In this document: positions 19,221-32,000 of the stretch, one piece after another
Layout of the letters: each line of letters starts with the position of its first letter
Position numbering within the stretch: position 1 is the first letter of the stretch
Source of the DNA: Mytilus californianus
Lineage: Eukaryota; Mollusca; Bivalvia; Mytilida; Mytilidae
Reading direction: 5' to 3'
Assembly: GCF_021869535.1 (NCBI RefSeq)
Contig: NW_026262593.1
Coordinates: 57,372,318-57,436,317, forward strand
Length of the DNA stretch: 64,000 bases
Made by a program: the position numbers and the translations under genes
Notes under the pieces: model-generated
Seen by the model: only the letters and a program-made list of their open reading frames with translations
What the model was told of the DNA's origin: nothing
Databases searched by the model: none

Positions 19221-22200
19221 TCCTTTTCTGATATAAAGTCTGTTCTCTCTATATTATACAAGAACAAAAGGACAATACAATGTAAACAAATCCCTAATAA
19301 GAAAAATAAAGCTCGTACAAAACAAACTCCCACTCACAACCGGAACGGGTACCATGTGCTGTGCAAGGATAAGCATATTCTGAAGTTTACTTAATGTATT
19401 ATTTATCAACATTTTAAAAGAATAAAATATACATTAGTATATATATAAACAACACAACAAAGAAAGTTTCATCAGATACCAGGATATTCTAACTTAATAC
19501 CGATGTTCGAATATGGAAAGATAGTTTCACGGATCTCTTAACCTATCATCAATTCACGGAAACAAGAAAAGACCCATAAACAAACATCTAGTTAGGCCAG
19601 GTATCAAGATATCAGCAAAGCGTATGCAGAGTCAAGTATTGGAAGCTATAGATAAGACTAAAATATATGTGTATTTAAAGCTTTAGCTACTGGTTGTACA
19701 AAACTCTCAGAAAAAAAAAATGTATTACGGAACGAAGTGTGAGTTGTTTCTGAATGACGGAGAAAAAAAACAAAATCCTTTAATTTCATGAATTTTTTTT
19801 ATAAAAAAATATTAAACTCTTGTATTGTTTATATATATACTAGTGTAAATATTATTGCTTACCCATCCAGAGCACATGACAAAACTCTTGAACACTTTTA
19901 GAGCGGTATGATTCTCCAGCAACTTTTCAAAATTTATAACAATAAATTAGACGAACGAACGACATGTATTTTAACAACTTGAAGAAATACACCCTGAGGC
20001 GAAGCCAAAGAGTGTACAGGGTACTGCAAGGTGTTAAAATACCCATATCTACGGATATGAACGTGATAACGAATTACTTCTCGGTCTTAGTTCGATTCGG
20101 GCGATTTTTATGGAAATTCGGACACAAAATATAACGTGAAAGCAAGGTTTTTCTTGTTATTTAAACACAAATTCTTGAAAATTGGAAATTTGACAAATTT
20201 TTACGGGGTGTCTATCTTTGATAAAACCGTACAGTTAGTCAAATATAAGACGTTTTTAATCCAGAGACTGAGAAACTAGAATAAATCAAATTCGGCGTAT
20301 AATGTCGCAAGCTTTATGTTATAGACTGGGTGACATCAACGTTGGTCATTTGCATAACTAGGTCAGTAGTCCCGTTCATTGACTACGTGGTAACCAAGTA
20401 ATGCATTTACTAAAATGAATGCCAATGATCGCTATAATAGTAACAAATCGTTAGTGGGTTCTATATTAAATTACAGACATCATTGATAATCTACAGAATT
20501 CAATTTTTCACTGGGAACAAAAACGAAACTAAGAAAAACGTGCGTGAAGTTCCCACGATGTAAATAATTGGTAGTAACACCCGGGTATATGGACTAGCAA
20601 CACCCAGGGCTATAGGTTTCTTTTATAACGATGGTCATTAGCCAATCAAAATCTCACGGAAAGCAAAAACTGTTCATGAATGTGGCCGAATAGATAGTAG
20701 TTAGCATTTCCAGCTTGAGTGTCATAATTAATCACATGCCCGAAAACGTAAACATTTGAAACTTTTCCGTTCCATCACAATATCTAATCCATTATTTGCC
20801 TATAATGACTTCATCTTTATCTCGAATTTGAGACAACATTGCGACACGGACAAGTTCCCATTCCTTGTGATTCACATGTTGATATATCTGCATTTATAGT
20901 TGTTTTCTATTGAATTTTAAACTATTTAAAGATTCAATCCGCTTATGTCTTACAAAGGCTGATTTTGCTTCCTAAATGATTCGTGGCTATATATTAGTGG
21001 CCTCGTTACATCAAAACCAGAACTGAAAAGGTACTCATGTTTATTGTGCTTATTTTCGCTTCTGACGGTTAGAACTTTTTGACGGTGGTACATGCTACTT
21101 TGTATAAGCTATTGTGGGTGACTCATGACAAGTTCCAATTTTCTTACGAACACCTAACATTTGTGTTTATCAAACCTTGACCAATTTAGTTTTTCAAAAG
21201 AGTTTGCACAAAATAAGGGTTCATTAGTTAGTTATCAAACAAAGTTCTGTATCTTTAAAGTCCAACTTTTATTGAAGAGTTGAAAAAAAAAGATGTAGGT
21301 TTTTTTTCGATATTATTAAATTTAAATGTTTTGTTCTATTCGTCCATAAATACTCGTATTTTTATTGTATCGTGTGTTTTATCAACTAGTGACTCTGATA
21401 TTTCTGTGAATCTAATTTGTTGCATGTTATATTAGTAAGTCGTTGCCTGATAAGTATCATATTGTCCTTTCGCTAAAATTCATCCAGCATGTACTATTCT
21501 TTGTTGTTTTTGTTTTGTTTTTGTTTTTTATTTTTATTAATGAGTAAAAGATGAGATTTTCTGTGTTGTCCAAGTCGCAAAATGTTATCTCCATATCATA
21601 TTACAATGTTAACTCGCAACAAAAGTGTGAGAATAATACTGCTGATTCTTCGTATTTTTCAGCATCACACTATTTCTTATTTATTTTAACAAATTATAAT
21701 TCATAAATCGGAACATTCTGAATTATTACCACTTCGTAATTGCTTTTGTTCGTCATTAAAGGGGTTATAATGTGTGTATAAAATATAGTGATTGCATAGA
21801 TTATGGTTTATAATGCAAAATTCAGGGTCAAAAGATTAATACGGTATTTGTTACGGATGAAATAACACAGTATATTGAGTGTTAATAGAACTGGGCAATA
21901 CATGTGTACTTAATAGGAATGAATGAAAACAATACAACTAAAAATTTCATTAATAAATTATTGTTTTGCATTCCTCGTACTCAAGGTTTTGGTAAGGTCT
22001 GTGTTGCTCCTGTACTGTACTTGCTGTGGATTGATTTGGTTGGTTGCTGTCTAATTGACGTATACGCCAATTCGCATGTTTATTCTTATGTTAACAAATT
22101 GAGTATATCTACTATCAAGTCAAAACCATCATATGCGACCGGTGGACTACAAAATAAAATTTTACGTATTAAACCTTGGAAGCCACTGGCCGCATTAAAC

Positions 22201-22348
22201 ATTGTCTATGTAAAAGACAAGTGCTAATTAGAAAACTTTCGTGACAACAAATACTACCCCAGTGAAACTTCCTCTTTTGAAGATTTGAAAGTTTCGTTCA
22301 TATGCATTTATATAGTAGTTAATATGTATATATATAAATGATAATTAC
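19221..22348. other. About 3 kb without a recognised gene
   Basis: Mixed AT-rich sequence. The open frame 21904-22227 (107 codons) has no motifs. A short direct repeat of AACACCC-G-GG type occurs at 20,577-20,612. No RNA gene or clear repeat border was found. Confidence 0.4.
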
Positions 22349-22740
22349 AAAAATGTTAAATCTGCAAATTTGCGGAATCACATTTTTGGTCTTCCCTCGA
22401 CGAGATTCGAACTCATGCTATTGGGATATCGAGACAACACCGCCTGCACTGTGACCAGCGCTCTTGACCACTCGGCCACCTAGACTGAACAAAATTTCAG
22501 CTTTCGGTGGCCTAGTGTTACCTTTCCTCGTCAGTAGAATCTAGAGTTGTAACACAGTACGTGATATATTAGGCATGAAGATGGAATTGATTGCAGATAA
22601 GCTAAATTATCTATCGTAAAGGATCGTAAGATACAGTCACAGAAATAATTATTTGATAAGTACGTCTAAACAAGTGACAACTTTACGACAGATCCATGCT
22701 GGATCACCAGTGAATTTGATACACGGCTAAAAACACATAT
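22349..22740 (-). repeat. tRNA-like dispersed repeat, copy 1
   Basis: On the minus strand the element runs from an ATGTGTTTTTAGCCG-like block through a core (22,497-22,565) to a tRNA-like segment (22,389-22,485), then a short tail with CCGCAAATTTGCAG. The tRNA-like part has an A box TGGCCGAGTGG (22,478-22,468) and a B box GTTCGAATCTC (22,412-22,402), with a long variable region as in serine or leucine tRNAs. This is the layout of a tRNA-derived SINE or a repeat that captured a tRNA. Confidence 0.7.
22389..22485 (-). other. tRNA-Ser/Leu-like sequence (pseudo-tRNA)
   Basis: About 97 nt with good internal promoter boxes. Only the outer four acceptor pairs (GTCT with AGAC) form; the next three do not. 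It is therefore treated as repeat-borne and degenerate rather than as a working tRNA gene. Confidence 0.6.
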
Positions 22741-22770
22741 CATATTCATAACTACTCTAAATATCAGCAC

Positions 22771-23070
22771 AACAATGTTAAATCTGCAAATTTGCGGAAG
22801 CATTTTTTTGTTCTTCCCTCGACGGGATTCGAACTCATGCTAGTGGGATATCGAGACAACACAGCCTGCACTGTGTCGTGTATTGTGTTACAACTCTAGA
22901 TTCTACTGACGAGGAAAGGTAACACTATGCAACCGAAAGCTGTTTGTTCAGTCTAGGTGGCCGAGTGGTCTAGAGCGCTGGACATAAAATGTGTTTTCAG
23001 CCGTGTATCACCTTCACTGGTGATCCAATGAATGGATCTGTCGTAAAGTTGTCACTTGTTTAGACGTACT
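22771..23070. repeat. tRNA-like dispersed repeat, copy 2, internally inverted
   Basis: 22,771-22,875 matches copy 1 in the same (minus) orientation, covering the tail and the 3' half of the tRNA-like part. From 22,876 the sequence flips: the core (22,880-22,942), the tRNA 5' half with the A box (22,950-22,983) and the GTGTTTTCAGCCGTG block (22,990-23,068) are in plus orientation. The tRNA-like part is thus split in two opposite halves. Confidence 0.7.
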
Positions 23071-24347
23071 TATATATAATGATTATATATTCTTTTTTGA
23101 GATTTGTTTGACGCATAAGGGTTTTAATCTTTTACCGATTAATTCATAACATAAAAATGCAATGTATGTGTTTCTATTTAGAGGCACATATAATTTTGTT
23201 TAACTTAGTCTACCTTCATCACAATTTATATAATTTCCTTGTGCACAACACGTGTTTTTGAAATTATCATAATCAGGTTACGTAGTACTCAGCACTTGGT
23301 TTGAATAATAAAATAAAATAAAATAATGAGTTTTAAACGATTAAATACTAATATTGTAAGACAATCGAAATGTAAGGGATAAATCCAATACCTTATGAAA
23401 TGTAAAATCATTTACCACATTTTAAATCAAAGGCATATTTGAAAATATTTATCAAAACAACAAGAGCCGATGACATTTGATTTGTGACACAATAAAACCG
23501 GAAACAATTGTACGAAGTCAAACATAAAGAAAAGAGTGAAAACATGTAAAAAAATAAGTGATACTAATGAAAACCTACTGATTGAATATTTGTGTCGTTA
23601 AAACGTTAGAAATTGATTACTATCAGGTTCGCAATCGTAAAGTAAAAGGTTATTACCGAATTTTGAAAACAGCGTTTTGCCATGGCGTTTTCAATTCGTT
23701 TTCTACTTGTACGTGTGGGTGTACCTTTGGTGTTGTTCTCCATTACTTTAAATATGCACCACTCTAACATTACACATAAATCTGTTTAGTTTCTTTCCTT
23801 CTAAGCAGCGGGATTATTGCCAGAGTATTATCATGATTATCATCTTCTTAAAACGAAATATGCTCACATTGTCTTTTTCTTTAAAAAAAAAGATATGAAC
23901 CATGTAACAAAGTCTTCTTTTTTTTAGTAGGTTTAAATTCAGAAAAACCAAATTTAGTTTTCGTACAATATAGGAAAATATAATATTTATATGAACGAGC
24001 TTTAGAAACAGATAGAATGACAAGGCTCGTCTTTTTTGCCGCGAGTACAAATACATTTGTTAATTTGCCTACAATGTACGAATATTGTTTTTATCTTAAA
24101 ACATAAAGCTTAAACGCTTACTTTTAAACCTATCAACTGTTCATTTAAAACAAAATGACATGGTTTAAATGCGGAGGAGAACCTAAAAGTGAACTGAGGC
24201 TAAACAATGAGTTGACTGTTATCGTTCGCCCGCAACATAAGCAGAATACCAGGAAACTTTATTCGTATACTTTTTGTATATCGCATCGTGTTATCAATAT
24301 CCAATATATTTGTGAACTTTAATAGTGGTCGATAGGTGGATAAATAT
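23071..24347. other. No gene recognised
   Basis: AT-rich, with (AAAAT)n-like sequence near 23,308-23,328. The open frames at 23582-23767, 23814-24056 and 24200-24385 have no motifs. Confidence 0.45.
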
Positions 24348-24397
24348 AAAAATAAGAAGATGTGGTATAATTGGCAACAGGACAACTCTCCACCAGT
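24348..24397 (+). repeat. Mussel-type dispersed repeat, copy 4 (5' end only)
   Basis: AAGAAGATGTGGTATAATTG followed by GACAACTCTCCACCAG is the head of the same family. The rest is missing. Confidence 0.65.
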
Positions 24398-25640
24398 ATT
24401 GTTTGTTTCGATCAGCGTTTGTTCTATATCACGTGTGAGAAATCATTGCATTATATTTTTTCTTAGAAAAGATACAAATTGAATCAATGAATGTAAAATG
24501 CATTTCTTAATTTATTTGCTTGCGTCCGATGCGCATATCGGGATTCTACTTTCATCAGAAACGCACCAACCGAACCATATCAAAGCAAGGAATCATGTAT
24601 AGATACTTTAAAGCGTAAGAATATAGGATCAAAAGAGACAAAAAAAAAAAGCAAAATTTATTATGGTTAACTTTGCATGACGGAGTTTGAAACTTAGTTA
24701 TATGTTCATCTACAGACAGTTAATTATACTGATCATGATATCCGGTGACATATGGTATTAATATGCTCAGAAAACAGTAAAATAGGAAGAACTCCAAATT
24801 CACATACTTAATGTCGATGTTTTTCTTCCATTGCCCATTTCGAAAAAGTATAAAAAAGATAAAATATGATTTTTTTTTTGTTCATTCATTAATGAAAGTG
24901 AAATAGGAAATAATCATTTGCTTTTAGCAGCCAATTAGGTTCAATTTTGTTAAAATAAGCTTAAAAACGTCGCTAATTTCGACCTCATTGAATTCGTATG
25001 CATGTGACCTTCAATTTAACCTTTTAGCTGGACATGGGTTACGCATGTATTCAGATATTAAAAGGAAAAGAATGTCAACATTGAAAGTAAAATAAGGATG
25101 AACCATTTGGTTGACTGATTCGATTCACATAAAATCATTCTTATACAGGTAATAATAATAATAAACATACGTTTTTTAACCTACGGAATCTGGAGTCTTC
25201 GGAGGTCATCTCGATGGTTAATTAGATGCCTAGACAAAAATACACACGAAATGTTGATACATATTATCGAGTCCATGCATTGTTAATTGTTTTTTTTAGG
25301 CTTTTCGTAATTTGGATAAACGTTTAGTGTGTTTTAAATCAAATATGAGAATTTGAGTCAAATTGGTGAACATGATTGTGACAGATAATGCCCCTGTAAA
25401 GAGATATATGATGTCAATATAAAGTTTCACTTTCTAAAAATAAAATGAGATTTTTTTAACTAATTGACTTGTATGAAACCAATTCATAAGACTGTGATAA
25501 AGTGTTGTTAACTGGGTTGTGTCATTCTAAATAAGCGAGTTTCCATATACATGTACGATGCAGGTTATCCATCTAATAGCTCATGTTAAAAAAAAACACC
25601 TAGAATTTGCAAAGGTCCGAATAGATATATGATCACCCTT
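24398..25640. other. No gene recognised
   Basis: A GC-richer patch near 24,520-24,565 (CGTCCGATGCGCATATCGGG) may be a repeat fragment. Otherwise AT-rich and featureless. Confidence 0.4.
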
Positions 25641-25848
25641 GGTCTTCTGCCGACCGGAAATTAAACCCTTAACAAAGAGAGCTGTCAGTTTAGTTGTGCG
25701 GGATGTATAAATTCGCAGCCACGTCCGATCACAACAGGGACTTGAAATGCGATGCCTCGTACAGGGAGGGTGTCGTGCTCTCTGTGCGTTATGAACCCAT
25801 ACGAAAACTCGTTGAGGGGTCAGTAGGTAGCCTATAGCAATGCAAAAT
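25641..25848. other. GC-richer segment before the direct duplication
   Basis: Base composition rises around GCGATGCCTCGTACAGGGAG and CTCGTTGAGGGGTC. No open frame of use. Possibly part of a dispersed repeat. Confidence 0.35.
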
Positions 25849-26504
25849 TTCAGTTCATATCCAATTTACCCTAATTTATCATTGGCAATCCAAATGTCCC
25901 GATCTTCATCCCGGTCGATGCTTATTACATTACCCACCTTTTGCATATACTGTTAATTGATTATCGTCCTGAACATGAATGAAACATTTACCACTTGACG
26001 TTTACTGACCAACAATCAATCATTACTTGTAAAGCAAGTTGAATGCACACGAAAAATAAGGAATCCACTGTTTTACATTAAAAATCAGACGTTAATTGTA
26101 GCGGACAGTATGTCGTTCATCTATAATTGTTCATTTTCTGACCTTTCAAGCTAGATTAGGATTATATTCACTTATAAAGGTATTTAATCAGGACATATAC
26201 TTCTGAATTATGACCATCAGATTTTATTATTTTTTTTTTATTATTATTTACCTTCACCAGTAAAATTGCAATATTAAGTATTGTGTATATGCATGATTGA
26301 GGTGTGATTGTATTTATCAAGCTCAACGAATCAAGAGATTAATTTTAATTTTAGTCAATGCTATTAAGTGACGAACAAATGAGGGAAGAAAAAATAGTTT
26401 TCTTTTTTGAAACAATTTGAACAAGGATAGTCCCTGGAAGAAAAATCGGAATTTATATGAATGATACACGTGGAAATATGTCAAAATTCATAAAATTATT
26501 CGAC
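25849..26504 (+). repeat. Direct duplication, copy 1 (656 bp)
   Basis: Starts TTCAGTTCATATCCAATTTA and ends AAATTATTCGAC. It matches 26,728-27,385 over its full length with scattered substitutions; an internal T-rich tract differs. It contains a segment (TATCGTCCTGAACATG ... CGTTTACTGACCAACAATC) that I recall as a widespread mollusc dispersed repeat. Confidence 0.9.
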
Positions 26505-26727
26505 TTTTAAAGGTGGCTCGGCCCTTTAACAGTGCGCAGTTTTTAACGCATGTTTATAACGACGAGCGCCTTGGAAACGATCGCTTTGAGGGGTCTTCTC
26601 AAAAGTAGTGTTGACGATATTGGAACGCGGACGTGTCTGAGAGCACCCTTTCCCGATGTCAACAAACGATGCAAAACCTTCTTCAAAAAAGAAATACGAT
26701 CAGAAATACAGAGTGGTTTGTGTTATT
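26505..26727. other. Spacer between the two duplicated copies
   Basis: A 223-bp GC-richer spacer with open frames crossing it (26550-26753 and 26633-26839), neither with known motifs. Confidence 0.5.
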
Positions 26728-27101
26728 TTCAGTTCCTATCCAATTTACCCTAGTTTATCATTGGCAATTCAAATGTCCCGCCCTTCATCCCAATCGATAC
26801 TTATTACATTACCCACCTTTTGCATATACTGTTAATTGATTATCGTCCTGAACATGCATGAAACATTTACCACTGGACGTTTACTGACCAACAATCAATC
26901 ATTACTTGTAAAGCTGAAGTTGAATGCACACGAAAAATAAGGAAGCCACTGTTTTACATTAAAAATCAGACGTGAATTGTAGCGGACAGTATGTCGTTCA
27001 TCTATAATTGTTCATTTTCTGACCTTTCAAGCTAGATTAGGATTATATTAACTTATAAAGGTATTTAATCAGGACATTTACTTCTGAATTATGACCATCA
27101 G

Positions 27102-27133
<32 letters not shown>

Positions 27134-27385
27134 TCACCAGTAAAATTGCAATATTAAGTATTGTGTATATGCATGATTGAGGTCTGATTGTATTAATCAA
27201 GCTCAACGAATCAAGAGATTAATTTTAATTTTAGTAAATGCTATTAAGTGACGAACAAATGAGGGAAGAAAAAATAGTTTTCTTTTTTTGAAACAATTTG
27301 AACAAGGATGGCCCCTGGAAGACAAATCGGAATTTATAAGAATCATACACGTGGAAATATTTCAAAATTCATAAAATTTTTCGAC
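26728..27385 (+). repeat. Direct duplication, copy 2 (658 bp)
   Basis: The offset to copy 1 is 879 at the start and 881 at the end, so the copies are nearly collinear. The internal T-tract has become a 24-nt pure poly(T) run (27,102-27,125) where copy 1 has interrupted TTATT repeats. Confidence 0.9.
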
Positions 27386-27479
27386 CTAAACACTGCAGAA
27401 TTTAGTGGCAAATAATGAAAACTGGAACTCTTCATTGTTTGGCCCGTTCTCTTTAAGCTACAAAACGCGCTGAAGTACA

Positions 27480-27824
27480 TCCATTATTCTTTTTTCATTA
27501 TTCAAAATTCAATCATGAATAATTAAATAGTTCATTATTCATTATTCAACGTTAAGTGATGAATAATGAATAATGAAATAGTTCATATTTCAGTATTCAA
27601 GCTGAAAAGTGAATAATGAAATCGAAAATTTATTTTTTGACTGTGACACTATATCCCGTATTTCTGAATTCGTAATTTTGGTGTTATTTAACAAATATTC
27701 AAATTAATATAAGAAAAAAAATAAATCAAAACACTCTTTGAAATTTTAATCTTTATTTATGTATTTAGTTTCGGAGGATAAACTAGTGGGTTTCCCTAAC
27801 TATTTTAAACAGAAATTCCTTGTT
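27480..27824. repeat. Palindromic AT-rich border of the satellite array
   Basis: Multiple copies of TTCATTATTC and its reverse complement GAATAATGAA. A perfect 18-bp inverted repeat (27,531-27,548 with 27,560-27,577) has an 11-nt loop and is nested in further copies (27,495 and 27,609). TTCATTATTCAAAATT at 27,495 is the exact reverse complement of a junction motif found in every B monomer of the array. Confidence 0.75.
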
Positions 27825-28060
27825 TTAATGTATGGACGACCTGAATACCAAAACATATATAAAAATCAAAATACTATACATTGTAATCTTTTTATTTTCA
27901 CTGGATCTTTGCTATTCTTCATCCCCTGATTATAGATATAGCTTATCGATTGTGCCGCAATGCCCATTAGAGGGGTTACGGAGGACCTAAATGCCAAAAT
28001 ACGCGTGAAAATTAAGAAATAGCCAATTTTGAATAATGAAATGGATATTTTGAATAATGG
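27825..28060 (+). repeat. Degenerate edge monomers of the satellite
   Basis: At 27,834-27,875 a GGACGACCTGAATACCAAAA stretch resembles the end of monomer A at low identity. 27,901-27,945 resembles the start of a monomer (CATCCCCTGATTATAGATAT for the usual CAGCCCCTAATTACAGATAT), then jumps by an internal deletion to a normal monomer B end. Normal repeat follows. Confidence 0.75.
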
Positions 28061-29046
28061 AATGGACTGCTGCGACCCTTCAGCCCCTAATTACAGATAT
28101 ACCTTATACGTCATTCGAAAGCTTATCAATAGAGGAACAAAATGTATATAGTCAATATGTACCGCAACGCCTATTAGAGGAGTTTCGGATGACCTAAATG
28201 TCAAAATACGCGTCAACAATAAGAAATAGCTTATTTTGAATAATGGAATGGACTGCTATGACCCTTCAGCCCCTTATTACAGAGAAACCTTATACACCAT
28301 TCGAAAGCTTATCAACAGATGAACGAAATGGTTATAATCAATATGTGCCGCAATGCCCATTAGAGGGGTTACGCAGCACCTAAATGGCAAAATACGCGTG
28401 AAAATTAAGAAATAGCCAATTTTGAATAATGAAAATGGATATTTTGAATAATGGAATGGACTGCTGCGACCCTTCAGCCCCTAATTACAGATATACCGTA
28501 TACGTCATTCGAAAGCTTATCAATAGAGGAACAAAAGGTACATAGTCAATATGTCCCGCAACGCTTATTAGAGGAGTTTTGGAGGACTTGAATGTCAAAA
28601 TACGCGTCAACAATAAGAAATAGCTTATTTTGAATAATGGAATGGACTGCTACGACGCTTCATCTCCTAATTACAGAGAAACCTTATACACCATTCGAAA
28701 GCTTATTGACAGAGGAACAAAATGGTTATAATCAATATGTGCCGCAATGCCCATTAGAGGGGTTACGGAGGACCTAAATGCCAAAATACGCGTGAAAATT
28801 AAGAAATAGCCAATTTTGAATAATGAAATGGATATTTTGAATAATGGAATGGACTGCTGCGACCCTTCAGCCCCTAATTACAGATATACCTTATACGTCA
28901 TTCGAAAGCTTATCAATAGAGGAACAAAATGTGTATAGTCAATATGTCCCGCAACGCCTATTAGAGGAGTTTTGGATGACCTAAATGTCAAAATACGCGT
29001 CAACAATAAGAAATAGCTTATTTTGAATAATGGAATGGACTGCTAC

Positions 29047-32000
29047 GACGCTTCAGCTCCTAATTACAGAGAAACCTTATACACCATTCGAAAGCTTATT
29101 GACAGAGGAACAAAATGGTTATAATCAATATGTGCCACAATGCCCATTAGAGGGGTTACGGAGGACCTAAATGCCAAAATACGCGTGAAAATTAAGAAAT
29201 AGCCAATTTTGAATAATGAAATGGATATTTTGAATAATGGAATGGACTGCTGCGACCCTTCAGCCCCTAATTACAGATATACCTTATACGTCATTCGAAA
29301 GCTTATCAATAGAGGAACAAAATGTGTATAGTCAATATGTCCCGCAACGCCTATTAGAGGAGTTTTGGATGACCTAAATGTCAAAATACGCGTCAACAAT
29401 AAGAAATAGCTTATTTTGAATAATGGAATGGACTGCTACGACCCTTCAGCTCCTAATTACAGAGAAACCTTATACACCATTCGAAAGCTTATTGACAGAG
29501 GAACAAAATGGTTATAATCAATATGTGCCGCAATGCCCATTAGAGGGGTTACGGAGGACCTAAATGCCAAAATACGCGTGAAAATTAAGAAATAGCCAAT
29601 TTTGAATAATGAAAATGGATATTTTGAATAATGGAATGGACTGCTGCGACCCTTCAGGCCCTAATTACAGATATACCTTATACGTCATTCGAAAGCTTAT
29701 CAATAGAGGAACAAAAGGTACATAGTCAATATGTCCCGCAACGCTTATTAGAGGAGTTTTGGAGGACCTGAATGTCAAAATACGCGTCAACAATAAGAAA
29801 TAGCTTATTTTGAATAATGGAATGGACTGCTACGACCCTTCAGCTCCTAATTACAGAGAAACCTTCTACACCATTCGAAAGCTTATTGACAGAGGAACAA
29901 AATGGTTATAATCAATATGTGCCGCAATGCCCATTAGAGGGGTTACGGAGGACCTAAATGCCAAAATACGCGTGAAAATTAAGAAATAGCCAATTTTGAA
30001 TAATGAAATGGATATTTTGAATAATGGAATGGACTGCTGCGACCCTTCAGCCCCTAATTACAGATATACCTTATACGTCATTCGAAAGCTTATCAATAGA
30101 GGAACAAAATGTATATAGTCAATATGTACCGCAACGCCTATTAGAGGAGTTTCGGATGACCTAAATGTCAAAATACGCGTCAACAATAAGAAATAGCTTA
30201 TTTTGAATAATGGAATGGACTGCTATGACCCTTCAGCCCCTTATTACAGAGAAACCTTATACACCATTCGAAAGCTTATCAACAGATGAACGAAATGGTT
30301 ATAATCAATATGTGCCGCAATGCCCATTAGAGGGGTTACGCAGCACCTAAATGGCAAAATACGCGTGAAAATTAAGAAATAGCCAATTTTGAATAATGAA
30401 AATGGATATTTTGAATAATGGAATGGACTGCTGCGACCCTTCAGCCCCTAATTACAGATATACCGTATACGTCATTCGAAAGCTTATCAATAGAGGAACA
30501 AAAGGTACATAGTCAATATGTCCCGCAACGCTTATTAGAGGAGTTTTGGAGGACTTGAATGTCAAAATACGCGTCAACAATAAGAAATAGCTTATTTTGA
30601 ATAATGGAATGGACTGCTACGACGCTTCATCTCCTAATTACAGAGAAACCTTATACACCATTCGAAAGCTTATTGACAGAGGAACAAAATGGTTATAATC
30701 AATATGTGCCGCAATGCCCATTAGAGGGGTTACGGAGGACCTAAATGCCAAAATACGCGTGAAAATTAAGAAATAGCCAATTTTGAATAATGAAATGGAT
30801 ATTTTGAATAATGGAACGGACTGCTGCGACCCTTCAGCCCCTAATTACAGATATACCTTATACGTCATTCGAAAGCTTATCAATAGAGGAACAAAATGTG
30901 TATAGTCAATATGTCCCGCAACGCCTATTAGAGGAGTTTTGGATGACCTAAATGTCAAAATACGCGTCAACAATAAGAAATAGCTTATTTTGAATAATGG
31001 AATGGACTGCTACGACCCTTCAGCCCCTAATTACAGAGAAACCTTATACACCATTCGAAAGCTTATCAACAGAAGAACGAAATGGTTATAATCAATATGT
31101 GCCGCAATGCCCATTAGAGGGGTTACGCAGGACCTAAATGCCAAAATACGCGTGAAAATTAAGAAATAGCCAATTTTGAATAATGAAAATGGATATTTTG
31201 AATAATGGAATGGACTGCTGCGACCCTTCAGCCCCTAATTACAGATATACCTTATACGTCATTCGAAAGCTTATCAATAGAGGAACAAAAGGTACATAGT
31301 CAATATGTCCCGCAACGCTTATTAGAGGAGTTTTGGAGGACCTGAATGTCAAAATACGCGTCAACAATAAGAAATAGCTTATTTTGAATAATGGAATGGA
31401 CTGCTACGACCCTTCAGCTCCTAATTACAGAGAAACCTTCTACACCATTCGAAAGCTTATTGACAGAGGAACAAAATGGTTATAATCAATATGTGCCGCA
31501 ATGCCTATTAGAGGGGTTACGGAGGACCTAAATGCCAAAATACGCGTGAAAATTAAGAAATAGCCAATTTTGAATAATGAAATGGATATTTTGAATAATG
31601 GAATGGACTGCTGCGACCCTTCAGCCCCTAATTACAGATATACCGTATACGTCATTCGAAAGCTTATCAATAGAGGAACAAAAGGTACATAGTCAATATG
31701 TCCCGCAACGCTTATTAGAGGAGTTTTGGAGGACCTGAATGTCAAATTACGCGTCAACAATAAGAAATAGCTTATTTTGAATAATGGAATGGACTGCTAC
31801 GACGCTTCAGCTCCTAATTACAGAGAAACCTTATACACCATTCGAAAGCTTATTGACAGAGGAACAAAATGGTTATAATCAATATGTGCCACAATGCCCA
31901 TTAGAGGGGTTACGGAGGACCTAAATGCCAAAATACGCGTGAAAATTAAGAAATAGCCAATTTTGAATAATGAAATGGATATTTTGAATAATGGAATGGA

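Noticed and set aside
21904..22227. 107-codon plus-strand open frame
   Set aside because: No motif or homologous copy, and no splice or promoter context.
22389..22485. Functional tRNA gene
   Set aside because: Three inner acceptor pairs fail and the sequence recurs in a rearranged repeat copy.
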